Source: an uncultured Sutterella sp.
GTDB lineage: Bacteria > Pseudomonadota > Gammaproteobacteria > Burkholderiales > Burkholderiaceae_F
Assembly: GCA_900552545.1 (NCBI GenBank)
Contig: USAL01000007.1
Coordinates: 1-33,746 of the forward strand
Direction of reading: 5' to 3'
Length of the DNA: 33,746 nt
The notes under the pieces are model-generated. The model was given only the letters and a program-made list of their open reading frames with translations, ran no database searches and was not told the origin of the DNA. The position numbers and the translations under genes are program-made. Each line of letters starts with the position of its first letter. The stretch's first letter is position 1. Shown piece after piece: positions 7,675 to 15,638 of the stretch.

Positions 7675-8577
7675 ATGACTGAAGCAAACACCAAAGCCGC
7701 TGCCGAAGAAAAGGCGAGCGCCCTCGTGACGGTTCTCCCCACGAGCTCGGTTGCCGCGCAAAACGAGGCCGCTCTGGCAAGCCTGCTCGCGCAGTTCTTC
7801 CTGCACAACCCCGACAAGACCTTTGCCAAGGCGCTCACGCATCTTGCGCCGGAGGGCTTTGACTTTGCGCCGGGCATTGAAAAGGCGATGCGCACCATCC
7901 GCGAAAGCGCTGAAAAAATCGATGCGGCCGAAGAAAAGAACACGACGGAATCGGAAACCGAAGCGCTGCTTGACCTCAAGCGCGACTGGACGAAGCTTTT
8001 CCGCGGCATCTCGCCCGACTACGGCCCCACGGCTCCGTACGCCTTTCTCTTTTTGAAGGGCACGACCGTCGAGATGATGAAGGATCTCGCCGCCCTCTAC
8101 ATCGACGGCGGCTACGACGGCTATCAGATCGTGAAGGACCGCATCGACTACATCGGCACGTGCTTTCAGTACCTTGCCACGGTCGATCTGCAGATCGTCA
8201 ACGCCATCGACGAGAAGCTCGCCACCGAATACACGCGCCTGCGGCTGTGCCGCAAGGTCTTTCTTGAGGAATACCTCACGCCCTGGGTCGAGACGTTTGC
8301 CGAGCGCGCACGCAAGTTCGTGCAGACCGACTTCTACGGCGCGGTGCTCGATCTCACCGTCGAAGTGATCGACCACTTCGCGGCCGAACACAAGACCGCT
8401 CGTCCGATCATGAGCGCCGAGGAAAGCCGCGAAATCGCGCTCAAGGAGGACAAGGAAATCACGAAGATGGTAAGCGACATGGAAAAGGGCCGTGAGCCTG
8501 ATCTCGGTCCTGCCAAGGCCACCGTCGCCAACGTGCTTGACGCCGCGGCCGTCGAAAAGCCCGCAGGCCACGCTTAA
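7675..8577 (+). CDS. TorD/DmsD-like molybdoenzyme chaperone
   Basis: The 300-residue, largely helical protein carries the TorD-family signature region: LLDLKRDWTKLFRGISPD near residues 98-115, followed by PTAPYAFLFL. Such cytoplasmic chaperones bind the twin-arginine leader of one molybdoenzyme and hold it until cofactor insertion is complete. The ATG at 7675 has AAGAAG seven bases upstream; an earlier in-frame start would add a short unrelated tail. It is longer than typical TorD (about 200-230). The extra length lies in an N-terminal leader of about 25 residues and a charged C-terminal tail. Its place right after the two enzyme subunits makes that enzyme its probable client. Confidence 0.82.
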   Translation: MTEANTKAAAEEKASALVTVLPTSSVAAQNEAALASLLAQFFLHNPDKTFAKALTHLAPEGFDFAPGIEKAMRTIRESAEKIDAAEEKNTTESETEALLDLKRDWTKLFRGISPDYGPTAPYAFLFLKGTTVEMMKDLAALYIDGGYDGYQIVKDRIDYIGTCFQYLATVDLQIVNAIDEKLATEYTRLRLCRKVFLEEYLTPWVETFAERARKFVQTDFYGAVLDLTVEVIDHFAAEHKTARPIMSAEESREIALKEDKEITKMVSDMEKGREPDLGPAKATVANVLDAAAVEKPAGHA

Positions 8578-8581
8578 CAAA

Positions 8582-8605
8582 AAGAGCGCGGAAAACCGCG
8601 CTCTT
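8582..8605. terminator. Hairpin after the chaperone gene
   Basis: A perfect 10-bp inverted repeat (AAGAGCGCGG, loop AAAA, CCGCGCTCTT) begins four bases after the chaperone stop. On the + strand it lacks a T-run. Read on the - strand it ends in CTTTTTGTT, so it could stop transcription entering from the right. Confidence 0.55.
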
Positions 8606-8748
8606 CACAAACATCGACGTTTTGAATTGCCGCCCCCGGCGCAAGGTGCGCCGGGATGCCGGAGTCCTTTTTCTTTTTTGCCAACTATCTCTCCTTCCCC
8701 TTTGTCTTCGTTTTTTTCAATCTCCTGAAGACGAAGGAATTTCTCTTC

Positions 8749-8789
8749 CGGCCTCCCGTGCGTTCTCCTGCGCGCGAGGCCGTTTTTTT
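8749..8789 (+). terminator. Intrinsic terminator of the molybdoenzyme operon
   Basis: CGGCCTC at 8749-8755 pairs with GAGGCCG at 8776-8782, and an inner 5-bp helix (8758-8762 with 8771-8775) extends the stem. Seven T follow at 8783-8789. This is a clear + strand rho-independent terminator between the convergent chaperone and thiD genes. An outer ATCTCCT/AGGAGAT pairing (8720-8726 with 8791-8797) also exists. Confidence 0.8.
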
Positions 8790-8823
8790 GAGGAGATCAG
8801 AGAGTTGATACGTATGCGTACTT

Positions 8824-9657
8824 CTAGCGGTTCCAGAGCCGCACGAAGTGATGCACCGGACCGTGGCCTGAGCCCACGTCAAGCGCGTCGCTTGCGGCAA
8901 TGGCTTCCGTAATGTAGTCCTTCGCAAGCCGCGCGGACTCGCGCAGGTCCCCCGTGCGAGCAAGGTAGGCGGCAATGGCCGACGACAACGAGCAGCCTGT
9001 GCCGTGGGTGTTCTTCGTGTCCGTGCGCGGTGCGGAAAGGTACATGGGGTCGCCGCCGTCGTAGAAAACGTCGCATGCCGTCACACCTGCCGCATGTCCG
9101 CCCTTGAGGTAGACCGCGGTTCTGCCGCCGCAAATCGAAAAGAGCGCCTTGGCAGCCTCGGTCATGGCGTCGGGATTGATCGATTCGCCTAGGAGCACCT
9201 CGGCTTCCGGGAGGTTGGGCGTGATGACGGACGCAAGCGGCAGCAGACGCTTGCGAAAGTACGAGACCGACTCGTCGGGCATGAGCCGATCGCCGCTTTT
9301 GGCCACCATCACGGTATCGAGCACCACCCAGCGCGGCTGCCAGCGCTCAAGCGAGGCAGCCACGGCCTCCATGACGTCGGTTGCGCCCAGCATCCCGATC
9401 TTGACGGCATCGATGCGCACGTCTTCAAAGAGGGTGTCGAGCTGCTGCGTGACGAACGCATCCGGCACCGGGAGCACCCCGGTCACCGCGCGCGTGTTCT
9501 GCGCCGTGAGCGCGGCGATCACCGCGCAGGCGTAGGTCCCCAGAGCCGACATCACCTTGACGTCGGCCAAAACGCCCGCGCCGCCCGAGGGGTCGACGCC
9601 TGCAATCGTCAGGACGTTTTTGATGGATCCTGCTGAGCCTTTTTCGCTTTTTCCCAT
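8824..9657 (-). CDS. thiD: Hydroxymethylpyrimidine (phosphate) kinase ThiD
   Basis: This 277-residue ribokinase-fold enzyme phosphorylates HMP and HMP-P in thiamine biosynthesis. NVLTIAGVDPSGGAGVLADVK near the N-terminus, LDTVMVAKSGD, TPNLPEAEVLLG and the anion-hole motif NTHGTGCSLSSAIAAYLA are diagnostic. The start overlaps the end of waaA by 49 bases. GGTGAG lies only a few bases before the ATG, so the start is slightly uncertain, although no later Met precedes the conserved region. It is the last gene of the pgi-waaC-waaA-thiD series. Its link with LPS genes is probably only transcriptional. Confidence 0.93.
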   Translation of the reverse strand: MGKSEKGSAGSIKNVLTIAGVDPSGGAGVLADVKVMSALGTYACAVIAALTAQNTRAVTGVLPVPDAFVTQQLDTLFEDVRIDAVKIGMLGATDVMEAVAASLERWQPRWVVLDTVMVAKSGDRLMPDESVSYFRKRLLPLASVITPNLPEAEVLLGESINPDAMTEAAKALFSICGGRTAVYLKGGHAAGVTACDVFYDGGDPMYLSAPRTDTKNTHGTGCSLSSAIAAYLARTGDLRESARLAKDYITEAIAASDALDVGSGHGPVHHFVRLWNR

Positions 9658-10919
9658 ATCTCACCTATGTAGCGCATCTGACGGGCGCTCGAGCCCGTAT
9701 AGCTGTGTGCAAATTCAAGCGCGCGGCGCCGCCGCTCGGGGAGGCACCCGTCGTTCAACCACCCGATGGCGGTATTCCAGGCGTCGTGCGCGTCGCGCAC
9801 GCGCTCGGCCGCACCCATTTCGACCGCATCGTCGACGGCCTTGGCAAAGTTAAAGCTCGAGGGCCCCACGAGAACGGGCGAGCCCGCGGCCGCCGGCTCA
9901 ATGAGGTTTTGCGAGCCGTAGTTGCCGAAGCTGCCGCCCATGATGGTGACGTCGGCCAGAGCGCAGTAAAAGCTCATCTCGCCCATCGTGTCGCCGTAGA
10001 GAATCACCGGACCGTCAATCGGTGCGGCGCGCGCAAAGTCTTCGTTGTTGCTGCGCCGAAGGATCGAAAGGCCCGTGGCCTGCACGGTTTCAAAGACTTC
10101 GTCAAAGCGCTGCGGGTGGCGCGGCACCAAAAGTGCGGCCACCTTTTCGGTCGTGCGCGAGAGGACGTCGACAAAAAGCCGCTCCTCGCCCTCGCGCGTA
10201 CTTGCAAGAAGAATCACGGGCCTTGCAATGCGCTTTTTCACCTCTTCGGCCAGGTGCACCTGCGCGGGATCGGCCTTGACGTCAAACTTCACCGACCCGC
10301 AGACGTGAACCGTCTTGGCGCCAAGTTCCGTGAGCCTTGCGGCATCCTCGCGGCTTTGCGCAAGCACCGCGGCAAAGCCCGCAAAGGCAGGACCCATGAC
10401 GCCTGCAAAGCGCGAGGCCTGCTTGGCGCTTTTTTCCGACTCGCGAGCATTGGCAAGCACCAAGGGGATTCCTCGGGCGTTGGCCTCGGCCACCATGTTG
10501 GGCCAGACCTCGGTTTCCATGACGACGCCCATCACCGGGCGCGTCTCGTCGAAGAACTTTCCCATGAGCGAGGTCGTGTCGTAGGGCAGGTAGCACTGCG
10601 TCACGCGGCCCGGATAGGCGCGCGCGATTTTTTGTCCCGCCTCGCGCCCGGTGGGCGTCATGCAGGTCAAAAGAATCTCGGCTTCGGGATAGGCCGCAAA
10701 GAAGGCGTCGATCAGCGCGCGCGAAGCGTTCGTTTCACCCACGCTCACCGCATGCAGCCACAGCCGCGGGCGGCTTGGCGCCGGATAGGTGCACGTGCCG
10801 TAGCGCTCGTCCCAGTGCTCCATGTAGGCGGGCTGCTTGCGGGCGCGCTTTCTGAGATAGAGGCGCGTGAGCGGCAGCGCCGCGCGTGTCAAGGCTCGAT
10901 ACAAAGCCGGTGTGGACAT
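9609..10919 (-). CDS. waaA: Kdo transferase WaaA
   Basis: The 436-residue inner-membrane-associated glycosyltransferase transfers Kdo from CMP-Kdo to the lipid A precursor. The N-terminal hydrophobic segment (ALTRAALPLTRLYLRKRARKQ), LWLHAVSVGETNASRAL with Glu62 as the expected catalytic base, and SFGNYGSQNLIEPAAAGSPV in the C-terminal domain are family hallmarks. The ATG at 10919 is preferred over an in-frame GTG at 10925, because AGGAGG (complement 10929-10934) is nine bases from the ATG but only three from the GTG. Neighbours pgi and waaC lie upstream in the same operon. How many Kdo residues it adds cannot be told from sequence. Confidence 0.96.
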   Translation of the reverse strand: MSTPALYRALTRAALPLTRLYLRKRARKQPAYMEHWDERYGTCTYPAPSRPRLWLHAVSVGETNASRALIDAFFAAYPEAEILLTCMTPTGREAGQKIARAYPGRVTQCYLPYDTTSLMGKFFDETRPVMGVVMETEVWPNMVAEANARGIPLVLANARESEKSAKQASRFAGVMGPAFAGFAAVLAQSREDAARLTELGAKTVHVCGSVKFDVKADPAQVHLAEEVKKRIARPVILLASTREGEERLFVDVLSRTTEKVAALLVPRHPQRFDEVFETVQATGLSILRRSNNEDFARAAPIDGPVILYGDTMGEMSFYCALADVTIMGGSFGNYGSQNLIEPAAAGSPVLVGPSSFNFAKAVDDAVEMGAAERVRDAHDAWNTAIGWLNDGCLPERRRRALEFAHSYTGSSARQMRYIGEIWEKAKKAQQDPSKTS

Positions 10920-10928
10920 AGGCACAAA

Positions 10929-10934
10929 CCTCCT
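10929..10934 (-). promoter_or_regulatory. Ribosome binding site deciding the waaA start
   Basis: The complement reads AGGAGG, a full Shine-Dalgarno match, ending nine bases before the ATG at 10919 and three bases before an upstream in-frame GTG. This spacing selects the ATG. It lies between the waaC stop at 10941 and waaA, so waaA can be initiated independently of waaC. Confidence 0.7.
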
Positions 10935-10940
10935 CTTCCC

Positions 10941-11933
10941 TTACCTTCCGGGCGTGCCGGATTCTTCAGCCCCTGCATGCATCACCGCATGCAGGGCGCT
11001 CAGCACCTCGATCGTGCCCGGCACCACGCCCTTGTCGCCCACGGTGGCGCAGGCCTTCTCCGACACGAGCGAAAAGAGCTCGGCACTCGTGCCCACGATG
11101 ATGCCCACTGAAGGAACGCCCAGCGCAGCGCCCAGGTGCGTCAAACCCGTATCGACGCCCGCAAGGCACGCCGCGCCGGCAATCGCCTGCGCAAGCGAGC
11201 GCAGGTTCGAGCGCGGCATCACCACCGCGCCTTCGACAGCCGAGGCGATTTCAAGCACCCGTTCGTGCTCGGCGTCGCTGCCCCAGAAAAGCACGCTCTG
11301 AAGACCATCCTTTTTGAGCTCGCGCGCAACCTCGATCCAGCGCTGCTGCGGCCAGAGCTTTTCGGCGCGGCTCGTGTTGACGGCCAGAGCCGCATAAGGG
11401 CCCGTGACGCCAACAGGCGACACCGGCGTCACCTTCAAGCCATAGTGCGGCGCCTCGGGATCAATCGTGTAACCAAGAACGCGGGAGGCCATCGTGCGGT
11501 AGCGGCGCACCGGTCGCAGGCTTTCGGGGACAGCCAGGGTATGGGTGTAGAAACGGCTTGCGAGGGGCTCGCGGATCGTGTCCTTTGAGTACCCCCAGGT
11601 CTCGGCGCCCGAAAGGCGTGCCACAAGGCCCGTTCTGAGCAGACCCTGGATGTCGATCACGCAGTCGTAGTGCGCCTCCCGCAGGGTTTTGCGCAGCTCC
11701 CCAAACTCCTCGCGGGTGTGGTGCGAGAGCGGGTGCTTTCTCCAGCGCCTGAAGGCAGTGACGATGCGCCGGGCGATGAAGGGCGACAGGGCCGGAATGT
11801 CCTTGAAGCTTTCCTCGACCACCCAGGCGAGCTCGCAGTCGGGAAAGGCCTTCTTGATGTCGTAGGCGACCGGCAGCGCGTGAATCACGTCTCCCATCGA
11901 GGAAGACTTGATGATGAGGATGCGCCGGCTCAT
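10941..11933 (-). CDS. waaC: LPS heptosyltransferase I WaaC
   Basis: This 330-residue GT9 family enzyme adds the first L,D-heptose to Kdo2-lipid A on the cytoplasmic face of the inner membrane. It starts MSRRILIIKSSSMGDVIHALP, the nearly invariant WaaC N-terminus. It also contains YDCVIDIQGLLRTGLVARLSG, LAVNTSRAEKLWPQQRW and GVDTGLTHLGAALGVPSVGI (ADP-heptose binding). Length is normal. The ATG overlaps the pgi stop as ATGA (11930-11933), so translation is coupled to pgi. Its substrate is produced by the HldE/HldD/GmhB pathway encoded at 27107-29648. Confidence 0.96.
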   Translation of the reverse strand: MSRRILIIKSSSMGDVIHALPVAYDIKKAFPDCELAWVVEESFKDIPALSPFIARRIVTAFRRWRKHPLSHHTREEFGELRKTLREAHYDCVIDIQGLLRTGLVARLSGAETWGYSKDTIREPLASRFYTHTLAVPESLRPVRRYRTMASRVLGYTIDPEAPHYGLKVTPVSPVGVTGPYAALAVNTSRAEKLWPQQRWIEVARELKKDGLQSVLFWGSDAEHERVLEIASAVEGAVVMPRSNLRSLAQAIAGAACLAGVDTGLTHLGAALGVPSVGIIVGTSAELFSLVSEKACATVGDKGVVPGTIEVLSALHAVMHAGAEESGTPGR

Positions 11934-13399
11934 GATGCTGCGCCCTGCGCCGCGCGGAACTCCACCGAGCTTTCGGCCTTGCGCGAGAGCTTCTTGCCGA
12001 ATTCAACGCCGGGCTGATCAAACGGGTTGATGCCGTAAAGGGTTCCGAGCATCGTCGTCTTGTGCTCGTAGAGCGCCATCAAAGCGCCCAGACGCGCGGC
12101 ATCCAATTCATCGATGCTTATCGTGGTGACGGCGTTGAACCAACGCGAGCCTTCGCGGGTGACGAGCGCCTCGGCCTGGGCCTTGGCGTTGGCAATCAAG
12201 ACGCGGTGCAGATCGGCGTGCCGGTGGCCGGGACGCTCGCACCAGAGCAGATCTATCGAGCTGTTGGCCGTGCCTTCGCGCAGCCACTGATAAAACGAGT
12301 GCTGCGATTCGTTGCCGTGGCCGCCCCAGATGCCCTGACCGGTGCGATCGGACACCTCTTCGCCGTCAAGCCCCACGCTTTTGCCGAGACTTTCCATCTC
12401 AAGCTGCTGCTGCCACAAGACCATGTTGCGAAGCCGCTCGTCGTAGGGAAGGCAGCAGTGCAGCGCAATGCCAAGCTTCACTGAATTCCAGTAGCTCACC
12501 AAGGCCATCAGAAGCGGCACGTTTTCGCGCAGGCCCGAAGACTCCACGTGCATGTCCATGGCGTGCGCACCGGCTAGAAGCGCGAGGAATGCGTCCGAGC
12601 CCAGCGCAATCGCGTCGCACAGGCCGATTGCCGACCACACCGAGAAGCGGCCGCCCACCCACTCCCAGATCGGGAAGAAGTTTTCCTGCGGCAGGTTCAT
12701 CTCGCCTGCCGCCTCGGGGTTGGCCGAGACGACGAGCATGTGGCGCGCGCGGTCGGCGCCCGAGATGCCCGCTTCCAAAAGCCACTGATCAAGCGCCGCG
12801 GCGTTTACCGCCGTCTCGCGCGTTCTGAAGCTCTTTGAAGAGACGATGATGAGCGTCTTGAAGGGGTTGAGCTGACCCACGATGCGATCAAACGACACGC
12901 CGTCGGCGGCCGACAAAAAGTGCAGACGCACCGGAGGCTGGACGCCCCGCAAGGCGTGATAGACCGTGCGCGGGCCCATTTCCGAACCGCCGATGCCGAC
13001 ATTGATCACGTCGGTGATCTTGTCGCCGCGGCAGCCGCAGTAGCGGCCGCTTCGGACCATGTCGGCAAAAAGGCAGATGCGCTCGAGCGCGCGCTGCACC
13101 TCGGCGTGATAGGGCGCATTCACCCGCGGGTCTCTGAGCGCTGTGTGAAGGGCGGCGCGCCCTTCGCTCGGGTTGACGATTTCGCCGCGGCGCATGGCTG
13201 CGCTCGCTTCGAGCACGCCCTTGTCGCGCGCGAGCTCAAAGAGCCCGTCAAGATCGTCGGCCGTCATCCGCTGGCGGCCGATGTCCACCGTCAGACCGCA
13301 GACGGTGCGTTTGGTCTCAGAAGTAAAATCCCGCAAAAAAGGCACCTGGGAAAAAGTTGCTTCAGTCTTCGCCTTGGCCTCTGTTCTGGGCTGCGTCAT
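11930..13399 (-). CDS. pgi: Glucose-6-phosphate isomerase
   Basis: The 489-residue cytoplasmic enzyme interconverts glucose-6-phosphate and fructose-6-phosphate. INVGIGGSEMGP, VSSKSFRTRET (sugar-phosphate loop), GGRFSVWSAIGL, WGGHGNESQHSFYQ (His of the active site) and GINPFDQPGVEFGKK (family signature) are all present and intact. It is somewhat shorter than E. coli Pgi (about 549) but in the range of other bacteria. The ATG at 13399 (MTQPRTEAK) was chosen over a TTG at 13441 that would add 14 unconserved residues, although AGGAG lies close to that TTG. It is the first gene of the LPS-linked minus-strand operon. Hexose-phosphate supply for envelope sugars may explain the grouping. Confidence 0.95.
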   Translation of the reverse strand: MTQPRTEAKAKTEATFSQVPFLRDFTSETKRTVCGLTVDIGRQRMTADDLDGLFELARDKGVLEASAAMRRGEIVNPSEGRAALHTALRDPRVNAPYHAEVQRALERICLFADMVRSGRYCGCRGDKITDVINVGIGGSEMGPRTVYHALRGVQPPVRLHFLSAADGVSFDRIVGQLNPFKTLIIVSSKSFRTRETAVNAAALDQWLLEAGISGADRARHMLVVSANPEAAGEMNLPQENFFPIWEWVGGRFSVWSAIGLCDAIALGSDAFLALLAGAHAMDMHVESSGLRENVPLLMALVSYWNSVKLGIALHCCLPYDERLRNMVLWQQQLEMESLGKSVGLDGEEVSDRTGQGIWGGHGNESQHSFYQWLREGTANSSIDLLWCERPGHRHADLHRVLIANAKAQAEALVTREGSRWFNAVTTISIDELDAARLGALMALYEHKTTMLGTLYGINPFDQPGVEFGKKLSRKAESSVEFRAAQGAAS

Positions 13400-13793
13400 G
13401 ATCGTCGTTTCGGTATGGTGTAGGGAAAAATTCACGCGCAAAACGCTCCTGCCCCCGAGGCCTGCCTGAAAAAAAGTTCAGGCCAGCCTTGCGGGCTTTG
13501 CGCCTTTTTGCGGCGCCGGGGCTCTCCTTGAAGGCGCCGGCAGTCAGCACGTCCGACGCGGGCAAAGCGGCCCCGGATAAGGTATCTTCATTAGCTCGGA
13601 AGCTAGTCTAGCCCATGGACTGCATTTCACGCAGTTGCACCGGGCTGCGGCCTGGTAAATAGTCGTATCCGTCCTTGCGTCCGACAAAGGATGACGAAAG
13701 CGCTGCAAGCACTTTTCTTTAAGGGGCTGCGCACGCTTTATCCCCTTGCCGCCACCCCGCGAGCCTTGAGCGCGTGTCACAATTTCGCCCATC
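13400..13793. other. 394-base gap between divergent pgi and apeO, several hairpins
   Basis: No protein-like ORF is present. The pgi side has GCCTGAA/TTCAGGC arms (13464-13470, 13477-13483) and two copies of the palindromic GGCGCC. The middle (about 13590-13700) holds a series of short hairpins: TAGCT/AGCTA around CGGA, ACTGC/GCAGT around seven bases, and CCGGG/CCTGG. Near apeO, AAGGGG and CCCCTT are complementary. The two operon promoters must lie here, but no convincing -35/-10 pair was found. TTGCAC (13635) to TAAATA (13656) has only a 15-base spacer. A small RNA is possible but matches nothing I recognise. Confidence 0.5.
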
Positions 13794-15047
13794 ATGCAGT
13801 TGTCAGCCTCTCACCACCCTTCGCACGCACCCATCAAGGCTCTCGCCTGGGTAGCTCACATCGGAACCATCTCCGCGGTCGGCGCGGGACTTGCCGCCAT
13901 GCGGCACGCGCTCATTGAAGCTTCAGGCCCCGAGCGAGAATACCTGCACGAGCGAGACGATCTCTGCGCACGCACGGTCCCCGTGGGGGCAATCAACGAA
14001 GCGCTGCTTTCGAGCGACGCCCCCTCCCGCACGATGCGCATTGCCAAGGCCTGCTTGAGGCAGATGCCCGACCTTCAGGATCTCATCAACCGCACCGGTC
14101 CCGCGCGCTGCGCGGTCGTGCTCGGCGCCTCGACATCCGGCCTTCCTGAAGTGGAAGCGGCCATGCGCGTGCGCCACTGCACGGGCAACCTTCCCGAAGG
14201 CTTTTCCATCCGCGCGCTCAACCTCAACGAGCCCTCGCACTACGTTGCCGACCGTCTGGGCATCACCGGTCCCGTCTATACCGTAAGCAACGCCTGCGCC
14301 TCGGGCGCCATGGCGATCGTCTCAGGCGTGCGGCTACTGGCCGCGGGGCTAGCTGATCTCGTCGTTGCGGGCGGCGTCGACAGCCTCGCGCGCTTTACGA
14401 CGACGGGCTTTGAGGCATTGGGCGCCGTGAGCGGCTCGCCCTGCACGCCCTTTGCAAGCGACCGGCACGGCATCAACTTGGGCGAGGGCGGCGCATTGGT
14501 TGTTCTCACGCGCGATCGGACGGCGTCGGCGCTAGCGGCCGTCACGGGCGTGGGCGAGACGTGCGACGCGCACCACATCTCCGCCCCCGATCCCACGGGC
14601 GCGGGCGCGGCGAACGCCATGAAGCTCGCGCTTGAAAGCGGCGGCTTCAGTCCAAATGAAATCGACCTTGTGAGCGCGCACGGCACCGGCACGCAGCAAA
14701 ACGATGCGGCCGAGGCGCTCGCAATTGCCGAAGCGATTGGCGCCAACGTCCCCGTTGCCTCCTACAAGCGTCTCACCGGGCACACGTTGGCAGGCGCCGG
14801 GGCGCTGCAGGCTGCCATTGCCGCGGCGCACTTCATCGACAATCCCGAAGGGCGCCTGGCGGCCAACGCCTCCGACAAGCCCGCCGATCCCGCACTCGTC
14901 ATCCGCGTCATCGACGATGTGAGCGGGAGCTCACAAGAGCTTTCTCTGCATCGCCCCGTGCGGCACATCGCGACCAACGCCTTTGCCTTCGGGGGATCAA
15001 ACGCCTGCATCATCTACTCGAACCCGCAGGCGTTCGACCTGCCCTAA
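13794..15047 (+). CDS. apeO: Beta-ketoacyl-ACP synthase, aryl polyene type (ApeO-like)
   Basis: The 417-residue thiolase-fold condensing enzyme has a complete triad: Cys168 in SNACASGAMA, His296 in SAHGTGTQQND and His330 in LTGHTLAGAGA. NAFAFGGSNACIIY closes the fold. It should perform decarboxylative condensation of malonyl-ACP units on a growing polyene. The assignment to ApeO rests on the neighbours: an ApeP-like dehydratase, an ApeQ-like reductase and an ApeR-like ketosynthase follow in that order, as in the E. coli cluster. The N-terminus carries about 12 residues before the conserved domain, and no clear ribosome site precedes the ATG, so the start is less certain than the gene. It opens the + strand cluster. 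Confidence 0.88.
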   Translation: MQLSASHHPSHAPIKALAWVAHIGTISAVGAGLAAMRHALIEASGPEREYLHERDDLCARTVPVGAINEALLSSDAPSRTMRIAKACLRQMPDLQDLINRTGPARCAVVLGASTSGLPEVEAAMRVRHCTGNLPEGFSIRALNLNEPSHYVADRLGITGPVYTVSNACASGAMAIVSGVRLLAAGLADLVVAGGVDSLARFTTTGFEALGAVSGSPCTPFASDRHGINLGEGGALVVLTRDRTASALAAVTGVGETCDAHHISAPDPTGAGAANAMKLALESGGFSPNEIDLVSAHGTGTQQNDAAEALAIAEAIGANVPVASYKRLTGHTLAGAGALQAAIAAAHFIDNPEGRLAANASDKPADPALVIRVIDDVSGSSQELSLHRPVRHIATNAFAFGGSNACIIYSNPQAFDLP

Positions 15048-15087
15048 AGAGCGCTTACGGAAATAAGGAAAAAGAGGAACACCCATC

Positions 15088-15585
15088 ATGCCCACGGAAA
15101 GCCCGCGCCTGCGGCACAACCCCGCCTACCCAGAACCTGTCCGGCTGCTGCCGCACCGCGCGCCGATGATGCTCATCACGGGCGTACTCGAGGTGCACGA
15201 GGCAACGCTCACGGCCTTTGCCGAAATCGGTGCGGCGCATGCCCTCTTTTTAAACCGCGAGGCGAAGGCCTCAAGCTCGCTTCTGCTTGAGCTGATGGCG
15301 CAGACCGTGGGCTGCTACGCGGGACTTCGTGAAAACGAAGCGCATCAGGCTCCCCGCATCGGCTTTCTGCTCGGCTCGCGCAACTTCACGACGAGCGTCG
15401 GGAAATTGAAGGAAGGCGACACGGTGGTTTTGACGAGCACCTGTTCCTACATGGGCGAAGACGACCTTCCGAGCCAGTTTGACTGCACCGCAAATTTGGA
15501 CGGCGTTGAAGTCGCCCGGGCGACGCTTACCGTCTATCAGCCGCGCGACATCCGGCGCTTTGCCGAGAACCCGCACGCAGCCTGA
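15088..15585 (+). CDS. apeP: 3-hydroxyacyl-ACP dehydratase, hotdog fold (ApeP-like)
   Basis: This 165-residue single-domain hotdog protein has the ApeP-type N-terminal LLPHRAPMMLITGV and the central-helix motif ASSSLLLELMAQTVGCYAG. The His of PHRAP and the Glu of ELMAQ are the probable catalytic or structural pair. It would remove water from the 3-hydroxyacyl-ACP made by the ApeQ-like reductase, giving the conjugated double bond. The ATG at 15088 is preceded by AGAGGA nine bases upstream. It lies 40 bases after apeO and 53 before the apeQ ATG. Family resemblance and context agree. A second hotdog domain is fused to ApeH downstream. Confidence 0.86.
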   Translation: MPTESPRLRHNPAYPEPVRLLPHRAPMMLITGVLEVHEATLTAFAEIGAAHALFLNREAKASSSLLLELMAQTVGCYAGLRENEAHQAPRIGFLLGSRNFTTSVGKLKEGDTVVLTSTCSYMGEDDLPSQFDCTANLDGVEVARATLTVYQPRDIRRFAENPHAA

Positions 15586-15638
15586 CCGGGGTGCTTCTAA
15601 AGAATTTTTTAATCGACACGACATTTTGCAACACACTC

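Noticed and set aside
9705..11111. 468-codon open frame on the + strand
   Set aside because: It is antisense to waaA and waaC, both of which have intact motifs. The frame is rich in His/Arg/Gly with no domain.
13590..13700. tRNA or 6S RNA gene
   Set aside because: Short hairpins are present, but no T-loop sequence, acceptor stem or long 6S-type rod could be assembled.
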